From Lumnitzera littorea (lineage: Eukaryota > Streptophyta > Magnoliopsida > Myrtales > Combretaceae): a stretch of 64,000 nt of DNA. The notes under the pieces are model-generated. The model saw nothing but the letters and a program-made list of their open reading frames with translations. It made no database searches and was not told the DNA's origin. The translations under genes and the position numbers were made by a program. Below, piece by piece: positions 49,636 through 59,882 of this stretch. The DNA lies in assembly GCA_024138015.1 (NCBI GenBank), contig JAMXBB010000009.1, positions 14,849,599 to 14,913,598 on the forward strand, read 5' to 3'. The stretch's first letter is position 1. Every line of letters begins with the position of its first letter.

Positions 49636-51629
49636 TTAACTTATGCTCACTAACATAAAAAACAGCCCTAGTGGATCAAAAACAACCCTAGCGGTGGCTA
49701 GGAAGGGTCGACTTAAAATGATTGGAACCTCAATATCTTCATTTATATCAAGTATAACAAAATCTACAGGAAAGATGAATTTGTCTACTTGCACTAAAAC
49801 ATCTTCTATGATGCCTCTAGAGTATGCGATAGACCTATCGGCTAATTGAAGACTCATGCGCATTAATTTAGGTTCTCCTAATCCTAGCTTTTTGAACAAT
49901 TTATACGACATCAAATTTATACTAGCTCTTAAGTCTGCCAAAGCATTTTCTATTAACAAATTGCCAAGCATACAAGGAATAGTGAAACTCCTTGGATTAT
50001 TTAATTTTTGTGGTAGCTTTTTCTGGAGAAGTGCCGAGCATTCCTCATTCAATGTGACGGTTGTAAGCTCCTCCAACTTCCTCTTGTTCAATAGAAGATC
50101 CTTTAGAAATTTCGCATACTTTGGTATCTGCAAGATGACATCAACAAGAGGTAAGTTAATGTGTAATTGTTTGAAAACATCAAGCAATTTACTGAATTCC
50201 TTATTCTGATTAGTGAAACTTTGCTTAAGGCGCTGCGGGTAAGGGATGGGAGGCTTGTACTCCTTCACTTTCGGTGATTCCATACTTTCTTTTGATTTTA
50301 GTGGCTTTGCATCTTCTTTACGGTGGACTTCCACTTCTTTCTTAACTACTTCCTCACTATCCTTCTTCTCCACTTGCAGTTTTCTACCACTTCTCAAGGT
50401 CACTGCATTAACATGTTCCCTAGGATTGACATCGGTATTCCCTGAGAGTGTCCTTTGTTGCCTCTCAAAGATCATTTTTGCAAGTTGACTAATTTGATTC
50501 TCGAGATTGCGATTGAAAGCCTCTTGATTTCTCAACGATAATTCAATGTTGGATAGCCGAGCCTCATTGCCTTGAATATATTTAGTAAGAAGTTCTTCCA
50601 CACTAGACTTCTTTTCTTGAGAAAGAGGAGATGGTAATGGTCTTTGAAATCCAAGTACACTAAAGTTGGTCTTCTGCTGGCCTTGGTTTTGGTTTCCCCA
50701 TGAGAAATTAGGATGATTCCTCCATCCAGGATTATAAGTGTTGCAGTAGGGGTTATTTTGTTGCATAGGTAAATTTCCTATATAATCCACTTGTTCCAAT
50801 TGTTCTTGTGCTCGATAACCCTGCATGCCAAAGTTACTTACATCCGGTTATACTTGTTGAGGGCCAACAGAAAGTGCATCAATCTTTTTACTCAATAGAT
50901 CTACCTTGGCTGCCAGAGCAGTGGCCAAGTCTACATCATAAATTCCCATAACCTTTTGCTTAGCTCTAGTGCTTTCTCACTGATAATTATTCATCGCTAT
51001 TCCTTCAATCAGGTTTTGTGCTTGTTCAGGTGTCTTTGTGTTCAAAGTACCTCCTAAGGATGCATCAATCATCTGTCTCGTAGATAAATTGAGACCATTA
51101 TAGAAGGTCTGAATCTGCATCCAGAGTGGGAGGCCATGGTGTGGGCACCTCTTGAGCAAGTCCTTAAATTGCTCCCAAGTATCATATAGAGTCTCTGCTT
51201 CTAATTGGGCAACAAGAAATGTCGTTCCGAAGTTTAGTAGTCTTCGTAGGTGGGAAATACTTCTCCAAAAATTTCTCTACCAATTCATTCCAAGTTGTGA
51301 TTGAATTTCATGGTAGGGAGTTCAACCATTGCTTTGCTCTACACCTCAAGGAAAAAGGAAATAGCCACAGTTGGATGGCATCATCCATGGCTCCATTGAT
51401 TTTAAATGTATCACAAATCTCTAAAAAGCTAGAGATGTAAGTATTAGGATCTTCATCTTGGAGACTGTCGAACTGAATATATTATTGCACCATTTGTATG
51501 ATGTTGGGTGCAATTTGGAAGTTATTAGTCGCGACAGTTGGCCTTATGATACTAGAGTCAGCTCCGATAAGTGTAGGCCTTGAATAGTCGGAGATAGTCC
51601 GATTTGCTTCATTACCGTTGTTAGCCATG
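49636..51629 (-). pseudogene. Inner element: gag-protease pseudogene
   Basis: Starts at an ATG at 51627-51629 (MANNGNE) and ends with a stop at 49636. The gag core includes DPNTYISSFLEICDTFK, RAKQWLNSLP, TWNELVEKFLEKYFPPTKT, a frameshift near 51220, then YDTWEQFKDLL and RCPHHGLPLWMQIQTFYNGL. In-frame stops lie in the gag core (about 51478 and 51310), at 50977-50979 and at 50848-50850. The last 396 codons are open and hold the Pro/Asn-rich NPYCNTYNPGWRNHPNFSW motif, a coiled region, and a retroviral-type aspartic protease in which the active-site motif reads DLRAS where intact relatives have DLGAS. It is therefore inactive as it stands. Confidence 0.88.
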
Positions 51630-51944
51630 TGTGGTGGATCTTTTTAATTAATGAATTGAATGTTGGCCTCTTCACCCTCTTCCTTAATCTCAACGATTGA
51701 CTCGTCTTCTATGGTAGCCACAATTTGTCTAGGTCGTAATCTCAAATTTTGAAGGATAGTTCTCTTAGTTTCAGGATTAAGTTCTACCAAATCTTCTGGG
51801 TTGCTTCGGGTCATGTACTATAAAGGCAAGAGATATAAGATCAATTGCAACTCTAGGTAATAAAAATAAATAATGAAAACAAAAGAGAAAAAAGAAAAAA
51901 AAAAAGGTCAAAGTAATAAAGCAACTAATGTTCTTAGTATCGAA

Positions 51945-51970
51945 AGTCCCCAGTAACAGCGCAAAAAACT
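51945..51970 (-). other. Primer-binding site region of the inner element (degenerate)
   Basis: On the element's strand the bases after the 5' LTR read 'agttttttgcgctgttactgggga'-like in two parts ('ttgcgctgttac' and 'tgggga'). Athila-type elements usually have a 'TGGCGCCGTTGCCGGGGA'-type site here, so the site is recognisable but mutated. Confidence 0.65.
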
Positions 51971-53242
51971 TGATACAAGGCAAGTGCACCTATCGGTTTT
52001 AATATAGCGGATGTGAGTCCGAGTCGATCTCTCAGAGACTTCGAGTACTAATATTAACCTTAGCTCTATTATCTAACCGAAAAATTGTGATGAGTTGAAT
52101 GAATTAAAAATACTAAAATTAACAAACTAACCTAATTATGAGACTTAATTAAGTAATTTAGAAAGTAATAAAACTAAGAACGACTTCAAGAAGGCAATAA
52201 CGTATTTAGGAATTATTTCCCCTAGTATTTAACATATGACCGCTTAAAATGTATCCAATTCAATTTCTATTATTCTTGACCGGAGGAATTCACAATTAAA
52301 GTTAATACCTTTTTCAAGCATATTAACCCTAATCCTAAATTATTTACCGGAATCTCTTCACTTAGTAATATAATTTAAAATCGCATTAATGTATAATGAA
52401 TTCCCACACAAAAGAACAACTTTCCGGAAGAAACATGTATCTTATCTTTAAGTACACATGTAATTCTCTCTAATTATGTCAAGATCTCATTACACATATG
52501 ATTTCTCAATCATCATGTATAATATCATAGATTGATACCTTAGAAATATCAATTAACAATTAAATAACATAATTGAATCAAGAAAAGATAGAAACTTTAT
52601 TGAAAATTATCAATTAATCTAATAGTCATATGAAATCCTAGGTTCTATAATCTTAAATACAAGAATTTTAAGTTATTATAATGAAACTAAAAACGAATTG
52701 CAACAAAATCAATAAATAAAACATGAAAAACCCATTTTGTTGATGATAAATCTCTTCAATCTTGAAGTTGGGTGTTGCTTTCACCTTTTTCTCTTCCTTC
52801 TCTTCAAGTCTCTTCTCTTTTGAATGTCCAAACCTATGTGCGAAACCCTAGTATGTCCTTTTATAATGTATTGTAAAGCTTCTTTTTTCGTCACCAGACA
52901 CAGCTTAGGATACAATTGTGTCCCCAGGTCGTGTAACTTTTTTACCTTGATAAATCTTCCTAGATAGACATAGCTTGAGGATACAGTTGTGTCCTAGACT
53001 ATGTAACTTTTTGACCAAAATTCACATTGTCTATATAACTTCAAAAATTCATAACTCATTCATTTGAACTCCAAATTGAGTGAAACTTAATTCCGTTTCT
53101 TCGTTTTCAATCCAAAAACGTGTTCAAACCTTGAAATCAAAATTTTACTCAATTAAGTATCAATTTCTTTAAAGAAAACCAAAGATATAAGGGAAATATT
53201 ATAAAATCACCATGTGAAATATGTTTAAAATAAGAGTTATCA
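51971..53242 (-). mobile_element. Inner Athila-type element, 5' LTR (element on minus strand)
   Basis: A 1272-bp LTR paired with 45164-46394, beginning 'tgatacaagg' and ending 'gagttatca' on the plus strand. Because gag-protease is on the minus strand, this copy is the promoter-bearing 5' LTR. It keeps two 'acacag/gtgtcc' repeat units where the other LTR keeps one. Confidence 0.92.
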
Positions 53243-53247
53243 TTTAT
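53243..53247. repeat. Target-site duplication, right (TTTAT)
   Basis: Identical to 45159-45163 on the other side of the inner element. Confidence 0.9.
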
Positions 53248-54559
53248 CATCAATAAAGTTTAATGAACTACTCATATCAATTAAGATATTCAATCTCCTC
53301 ATTTTGTAATATCTTAGAATACGCATGCAATAAGATGACTTGTGAATATCTCCCTTAAGGGAGCATAACATGAGCTTAGAAAGCACAGTTTCAATTTCTT
53401 TTACAATTTCTACCCCCTTACTTTTTGGATTTGCACTTTCTTCCTCTTCTTCTGCTACTACATACTCAACGTTTTATTTTTACGCTTGTAGCCCGATACA
53501 AAAAGCTCATCACACCAGAAGCATATTTTCTTTCTTCTCTTTTTGTCAAGTTCCTCAGGGCTAGGGGGTAGGGTAAGTAGTTCTTTGGTTGTGTAAGGCT
53601 ATGATGATCTGGTTGGTTGGGTTGTATGTATATGTGGCAAGTTGGGTGTTTCAATTGTTGTTGTTGTAACTTATAAGTAATTCCTATGCTGGTTTGGTTC
53701 TATATGTTTGGGTGTGAGAAATGGTGGGTGAAGGTTTAATAACCTTTAAATTTTATCTAGATGAAAGTAAGTTTGCCTCTTGTGATTTGGCTAAAGTGTA
53801 ATCTTGTTGTAAGGTAAAGGGTCTAAACATGCAAAAAGGGAATTGTATGGTGTCTTGAGGGCTACTTAGGAAAAAACTAATAAGAGTAAGTTCAAATAAG
53901 GTTACCAATATTTTGAGATACTTAAATGCTTCTAAGAATTCCTATTGTAAGCTAGTTTATACCATCTCTTTAGGCTCAGCAGCAGGGTCTTCAAAGGCTT
54001 TCCCTTCGAGTCTATCAACCATGACTATGATAAGCTCATTTTAGTTCAACTCCTATGGGTTGCCTATATTTTGCACAAAATGGTGATACCATTTGAGTGT
54101 TATCCCTTCTAAATGCATAGAAACTAGTTGCAATTTTCAATGCTCCAATCTAAATCAAGATATTGTTCCACTTTGTAAATCCAATTCTTGACCCCTTCTC
54201 CATCAAGTACATGAAACTTGATCTTAAGAGCATGGGTTTGTAATGCCATTTGTTGTGGTGATTAGTACATGTTGACTAACATACATGGGTTTTCGGTTGT
54301 AAGTGTTTTTCCCGCATCTGGAGTGGAGGAAGTAGAAGCAACCAACCTTTTTGGTTGTTTAGCTCAAAGCTCTGTAATAGCCATATTAGTTTTGTCAAGA
54401 TAATCTTGCAAATGCTTCATATTTTCAGTAACAGGTCTCAAGCTCTCGATGATGGCCATCTTAAGCCTTTCGTTAAGGCTAATAAAGTCTTTAGCACTCA
54501 TTCCCCTAACACACACACACGCACACACACACACACATACACATACACATACGCACAAG
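53248..54559 (-). pseudogene. Outer Ty3/gypsy element: gag and N-terminal protease fragment
   Basis: Minus-strand text with several stops. From the right: an N-terminal part with MSAKDFISLNERLKMAI (near 54500) and ENMKHLQDYLDK, a gag core with HVLDGEGVKNWIYKVEQYLD (near 54210-54150), a degraded middle, a zinc-knuckle remnant with CFWCDELF (near 53510), and the start of the protease with ILIDMSSSLNFID (near 53290-53250), where intact relatives have a DTG active site. The coding sense continues on the far side of the inner element at 45158. The order gag-knuckle-protease-RT and the Met-tRNA primer site point to the chromovirus branch. Confidence 0.82.
54509..54557 (+). repeat. (AC)n-rich microsatellite
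   Basis: Alternating AC with G and T interruptions, between the outer element's primer site and its gag. It creates the Cys/Val-rich minus-strand frame seen here, which is not a protein. Confidence 0.9.
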
Positions 54560-54572
54560 GGCTCTGATAACA
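54560..54572 (-). other. Primer-binding site of the outer element (initiator Met tRNA type)
   Basis: On the minus strand this reads 'tgttatcagagcc', one base off the 'TGGTATCAGAGC' site complementary to the 3' end of initiator tRNA-Met, the usual primer for chromoviruses. It fixes the orientation: the 5' LTR lies to its right. Confidence 0.8.
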
Positions 54573-54576
54573 ATTG

Positions 54577-55117
54577 CATTAGGTTTCAAAAATTTCACAA
54601 CATTCATTTAAGAATTCACATAAAGTAATACACACGAACAACACAATTGGGAGGAATATATTTTTTGTATTACATGGAGTAATGTTCTATTTATAATTTA
54701 AAGTCCTCCCTAGGATTTGATAAAATATTCTAGGGTATATGTGTACCACATCACCTAATTCTATTTTAGACTATGTGGTCAATAAAATCTAATAGATACT
54801 AAAGGATAAGTATAAATACATAAGCTACAGGAGAATTAATGAATATGGGGATAGTTTATGGGCTATGCCACTTATATATCTTTTTATTTCACCAAGTTAT
54901 AATTGCTTATTGGCCTAGTCCATTATTTTCAATTTAATACTTCCCTTTGGGTGAAATTTAACACTTTAACTTCCAATGACATCCCCTTTCTTGGCTTCAC
55001 TTTCCCTTCCTATTGTTGTGCATGAAATTAGGGCTAATTCCTTCATCCTTGCTACGGATATGTCCAAGGTTAGTTCTATTGTAAACTAAGTCTATCGATC
55101 TCTTCCAAAATTTAACA
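54577..55117 (-). mobile_element. Outer element, probable 5' LTR
   Basis: Bounded on the left by the primer site and on the right by 'tttaaca' at 55111-55117, which on the element's strand gives the start 'TGTTAAATTTTGG'. Length about 540 bp. Only its first 53 bp are found again near the left edge (43836-43888). No target duplication could be confirmed. Confidence 0.6.
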
Positions 55118-56671
55118 ATATGTTTGGTAATCTTAGCAAAGGTGAAATAACTAGAAATGCGTGGAAAGAAAATTAAACTAAATATAAGGAAATATAGTTT
55201 AAATTATATAAAGGTAAAATGGAAGGAAATGATACTAATATTGGACCAAAATAAACTTAACTTTATATATTTAATTTTTGTTTTAGGGATACTTTTATAA
55301 TTTTAATTGATTTCTATCCATTTTCACCATTTTCTCTCTATAAATATATCCACTTATTTCTCCCATTTCCAACCTCACCTATACCCAAACACCATATTTT
55401 CACTAGTTTCATTCCATTTTCATAACTTTCCACCAATTTCATCCATGCCAAGTACGATATAAGAATATAAGACTCAAAAGTAAGGTATTTTACAATAACG
55501 TCATGGTAAATATTACTCGATTTCAGTAAATATTACCATAAATGGTAAAATGGAAGCTATGATAGTTTTACTTTATTGGATTTCAAAAGCCATATGCCCA
55601 TCAATGGTAAAAATAAAGTTGCCAACAGCTTTCATTCCACTAGTCATGGCATGATTTACTAAATAGGATATGATTTGCTATGCCATCACGATAACATGAC
55701 GTTATGATAGAATTTCCCCACAGGAGTTGATCCATAAGCTAGTATACATAACTATTAAACTCATCTTATTGAACCTGAGAAAAGATTCATTATTGTTACA
55801 TAATATTTTGATATACGCTATGCATATAAAATACAGCGGGATACACTGGTAGTTGATTTTAAAACAACTTATTTCACTGCTATATATGTAAAAATTTTAT
55901 TAGTACTAATATGAAAATCTTGTCAAATCTACCCTTGATAGTTGATGACTTATCTTTCACAAAAATCATTCATGTTTATATCACATACTAATATATAGAT
56001 CATTGTTTTGCATTGAGATTATTTCTAAGTTTTAAACTCAAGCTTTTCTATAAGGCTATATTCTACTTCCTAAAAGGGAAGGAGTCAATTGATATATTAT
56101 ATCTTTACATCCATGCTTTGTTTGGTTCATTTCATAAATGAAATATGGAAGTCATAGATACTACCTTATTTGATTGATAAAAAACAATGCCATAAGTATT
56201 AGAATATAATAGGATAAAAAAACTTCGTAAATACCACCAATGTTTTAAGACCTCAATCTCAAATTTCATCCCCCATAACTAATCTCAAGCATAAGCTACA
56301 ATCCTAACACACTTTATCATGTCATAAGATAATCATAACACATATTGTTCATGTTTTCGTAACTATTCCTATTTTAATACATGCAAATCTATTTACATAT
56401 TCTATTAACTTCAAAGTAGGGTATTTTCATATATAGTGTATAAAGTGATAAATGATTAACTTTGATTTATATAACAAATTGTACTATAATGGATGTCACA
56501 ATTATTATATAAAAATTGCTACAAACAATGGGCTAAGAAACGGATTTGGAGTTATAACCATAGAATATGCTAATTATTCTAAAACTCTCAAAATTGGTAG
56601 TGCTAAAAACCTATCTTATTCTATCACATTACTAATTTCAAGTTATTGCCTTATTTAAGATTAGAATTACT
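55118..56671. other. Intergenic DNA, no gene seen
   Basis: A+T-rich, with repeated 'ggtaaaatggaag' phrases near 55210 and 55545. The open frame at 56452-56658 has no family resemblance. No RNA gene or clear element end. Confidence 0.5.
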
Positions 56672-57873
56672 TAGGGGTAGGCGCGGTTTGGTTTTCCCTA
56701 TGAACCAAACCAAATCATAAAAAATGAGATTTGATTTTTTATAGTTTTGAACCAAACCATATTGTTCAGGTTAGGAATTTTCCAAACTATACAATTTTAG
56801 TTCAGTTTACGAATTAAACTATATTTTCTAATTTAGAAAAGCATATATGCATAGCTTGTAATATCATATGAAAAATATTGAATTTATTTAAAAATATTGA
56901 TGCAAATAAGAAATTCAAATATTTTTTTATAGTTAATTTTATTGTAAAGGTAACATATAGGATAAACTTTAAGTCAAACTAAAATAAAACCTCTGTAAAT
57001 TAATAATATTGGGACAGTAAAATTTTATTAATTTAGAAAGGTATTAATTAATCAATAAATTAATTATTTATTAATTTAAGAGTGCTTTTTTGATTCAACA
57101 AATATAAATTTAATTATATAAAGAATAATCCTATATCATTAATATATGTATCATATATCTTTTTCTTTTGTCAATATTTATGTACCATATTTTGTGAATT
57201 AATTTTAAAAGAAAATTCATTGTGTCTATGTATATATATATATATTGAATAAGGCACCTCTTGAACCAATCGTAAGAAACGAAACACTCATAATGCAACA
57301 ACTCTTCACAAATTTATGTTGTAGCTCAAGATCATGATACTGAAACTTTTAAATGCAATAAGAAAAATTAGAGATGAAATCCACATAAATTTAAATTTCA
57401 AGAAAACAAACAACAATAGATTTATGTTTTACTAAATTGTCTTAGTTATATTTGTAATTTTGTAGAATTATTAATTTATGATATTGATGAGATGATAGAT
57501 TTATATAAGGGTCTTTGTAAAGAATATTATCATATTAGTTTATCAAAATTACTATTGTTATAAACTGGCCTAAATAGGGACAAGAAAAAATATATTTTAA
57601 AGAGGTTACTGAGAATTAATTTATGAAGGTTTAACTGTATATATATGATTTATAAGTTATGATCATAAAAGTTCAATACATATATATATTAATAAATAAA
57701 AACTAACCATTTAACAAATTGATTTGGTTTATCCTTCCGAACCAACCATAAATTAACGGTTTGGCTTATATTGAGAATTTTCTAAACCCGATTTTGTATA
57801 AACCATATCTTCAATTTTCTTCAATTTGATTTACGGATTGGTTCTATTTGGTTAGCCTTTTTGCCCAACCTTA
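56672..57873. mobile_element. Candidate hAT-like non-autonomous element
   Basis: The left end reads 'taggggtaggcgcggtttgg' and the right end, reversed, 'taaggttgggcaaaaaggc'. Both are followed inward by many 'aaccaaa'/'ggtttgg' subterminal motifs, as in plant hAT-type elements. Flanks share 'aattact' (56665-56671 and 57877-57883), although three bases separate the right copy from the inferred end, so the borders are tentative. It contains no transposase and is interrupted by the MITE at 56982-57637. Confidence 0.5.
56982..57637. mobile_element. Emigrant/pogo-like MITE nested in the hAT-like element
   Basis: The left end contains 'aaaacctctgtaaattaata' and the right end, reversed, 'cagttaaaccttcataaatt', matching each other as inverted repeats and resembling the known Emigrant terminal repeat (CAGTAAAACCTCTATAAATT). 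TA dinucleotides flank both ends (56980-56981 and 57638-57639), the expected target duplication for Tc1/mariner-pogo-type elements. About 656 bp, with no transposase frame. Confidence 0.6.
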
Positions 57874-59280
57874 ATCAATTACTCATAGAAATATATCTAT
57901 TTTTTCACTATACAAGGAAGCATCTTATATTAACAAAAGATTTTATTGAAAAGTGCACCATGACAAATTAAAAAATAATGATTAATTGATGATATAACTA
58001 TTAATAAATAAAATTAAAATGAGAATTCATTTTGTTAACTAATTATTTGCAAAATAATAAAATTTAACTTTATTGATTATTGTGGAAGAAAGAAAAAGTA
58101 AAAAGAGTACAAGAATTATTTAATGATCAAACATAAAAATGCAACTTGAAAAAAAGTAAAATGACTTTAATAGGATTTAAACTCAAGAAACTCACATTTG
58201 CCTATGTATGCACTTAACCATGGCCATTTTGACAAATTTAACATCTTGATGATGTTTGCTCTTAAAAATATAAACACAATATGTATTTTTCTGTTTTAAA
58301 TGAGTTCAAGTTTAGGGGCATTAGTTTAGGTCCATCCCTAAAAGGAGAATGTGGTATTTTAATATCTTGCAATTATCAATTTTTTTACTATGTAATGAAT
58401 AGATTTCATTAATTAATGTGGAATTAGTGCAGCTTTTAGCAAAAGTTAATGAGCTTTTCTCTTATAAATATTGATGAAACCTAAGTGGGCACAAAGTCAT
58501 AACAAGTGCTATGAATATAAAATCTACTTAACTAGAATTTGGTTTCGATTATATGTAAAATCGATCTTGTTACGACACTAAGTATGTAAGGTTCAAGCAG
58601 TAAGCCATCCAACATTCTATTACAACTTTCAAATATTAGCATTAATAAGTGTTTCGATTCTAACAATCCCTTTCTTAAAGCATTTTCAAGTATATTGGTA
58701 TTGATGGTTGGCATAGTTAGTAATCTAACGAGAGAACATTGTATCAATTATCAATTATCAGCTTTAAATCATTTAGAAAAAGTTTAAATGAATCATAGAT
58801 GTAATTGGAAACTCATTTTTTTAAAATCAGGAATGCAATTAAAATCAATCATTAGGCAAAAATTCAAATATTTTATTTCGTAGTGAGATTTGAATCAAGT
58901 GTTGTTTGTGAGATTCAAATGACATGTAGAGTTGCTTGACGCGATGGACCACTTTTTTCAAATCTCCTTTACAAGATTTGAACAAAATGGGATGCTCTAT
59001 TTTCCCTTGTCCTATGGATGTTTATATTCTCCCTGTATATGGTAATTTAAGTTGCTATCAGTACGAGGTTCCTAGAGAGTTAAAAAAATTATCAAAGAGT
59101 GGTACTTTGTTTGAATGAAGTGCCATTATATATAAAAGTTTAATCTATTTTTTATTTGAAATTTTTACTTAAGTTTTATGTTGATTTAAGTATTACAAAT
59201 ATGTTTTTTTTTTATTTAGTATTTGAATTGGTTGCAACTCTTCTAAACTTTATATTTGTTAAATATATGATTTCAAAAGT
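57874..59280. other. Intergenic DNA, no supported gene
   Basis: Open frames at 58532-58747 (-) and 58936-59118 (+) are unrecognised. A tRNA-like box pair is listed separately. Otherwise A+T-rich sequence without repeats that I could pair. Confidence 0.45.
58165..58232 (-). repeat. Possible tRNA-derived fragment
   Basis: On the minus strand 'ccatggttaagtgc' resembles a Pol III A box and 'gagtttaaatcc' a B box, about 35 bases apart. No acceptor or anticodon stem can be closed, so it is not a tRNA gene. A SINE head or tRNA relic is possible. Confidence 0.25.
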
Positions 59281-59882
59281 TATATTATGAGACCCATGGT
59301 TAAGTGTCTCACATGAATTGTAAAAAGTTATAGTATGAATGTACAAAACTATAATTGTGAATACCTTATCAATACAAATTTGAAACTTTTGTACCAAGTG
59401 ATTGAAATGAGCTGATTAGTATTTGTTAATTTAGTTGTTCACTGCTTTTGGCTTTAAGTATTACAAATGATATCAAAGCGAACCTCTTATTAATAGGTAG
59501 ACAATTCCAGTCTAGTTCTAATTTAAAGAAGAGGTCATAGGAAGGTGGGGAGTTTCACCAAGGTGTGACTTCTTACATGCTTTTAAGATAAACAATGGAT
59601 GGTGGGTGACTTGAATCATACACAGAAAAAGGGGGAAGATCTAGACTCAATTGTAAAGTTAGCGACGAGGATGTCACGTATTTAAAGAAGAAAGATTGTG
59701 AGACTTTATGGTTAAGTATCTTATATAAATTATGAGAGATTGTGCTATAGATTTATAAGGCCATAATTGTGAACACCTTATCAACACAAGCTTAAAACTT
59801 TTGGGCTAAGTAGTTAAAATGAATCCATTAGTACTTATTGGTTTAGCTATTCACTACTTTTGACTTGAGACGTTACATATAA
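59281..59882 (+). mobile_element. TRIM retrotransposon (terminal-repeat retrotransposon in miniature)
   Basis: LTR1 59286-59465 (180 bp) and LTR2 59697-59877 (181 bp) are clear direct repeats, beginning 'tatgagac'/'tgtgagac' and ending 'ttaca' in both. Directly after LTR1, 'tgatatcaaagcg' (59468-59480) is a near match to the Met-tRNA primer site TGGTATCAGAGC. A purine-rich 'aaagaagaaagat' lies directly before LTR2. Flanks are TATAT (59281-59285) and TATAA (59878-59882), a target duplication with one mismatch. The interior is only about 230 bp and has no coding sequence, so the element depended on proteins from elsewhere. Confidence 0.85.

Larger units (their letters stand above)
45164..53242 (-). 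mobile_element. Inner LTR retrotransposon (Ty3/gypsy, Athila/Tat-like), internally deleted
   Basis: An 8.1-kb element with two LTRs, a TTTAT target duplication, a purine-rich tract just inside LTR1 and a degenerate primer site just inside LTR2. The gag-protease text, with the NPYCNTYNPGWRNHPNFSW motif, is typical of Athila/Tat-type plant elements. After the protease only a short linker and a possible C-terminal remnant of pol remain. Reverse transcriptase, RNase H and integrase are absent. It could have moved only with enzymes from another element, unless the deletion came after insertion. It sits inside the protease of an older Ty3/gypsy element. Confidence 0.92.

Noticed and set aside
49643..50488. 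Plus-strand open frames of 68-117 codons
   Set aside because: Antisense shadows of the retrotransposon gag-protease frame.
54364..54579. 71-codon minus-strand frame as an intact gene
   Set aside because: Its first third is a translated (AC)n microsatellite; the remainder is the N-terminal part of the outer element's decayed gag.
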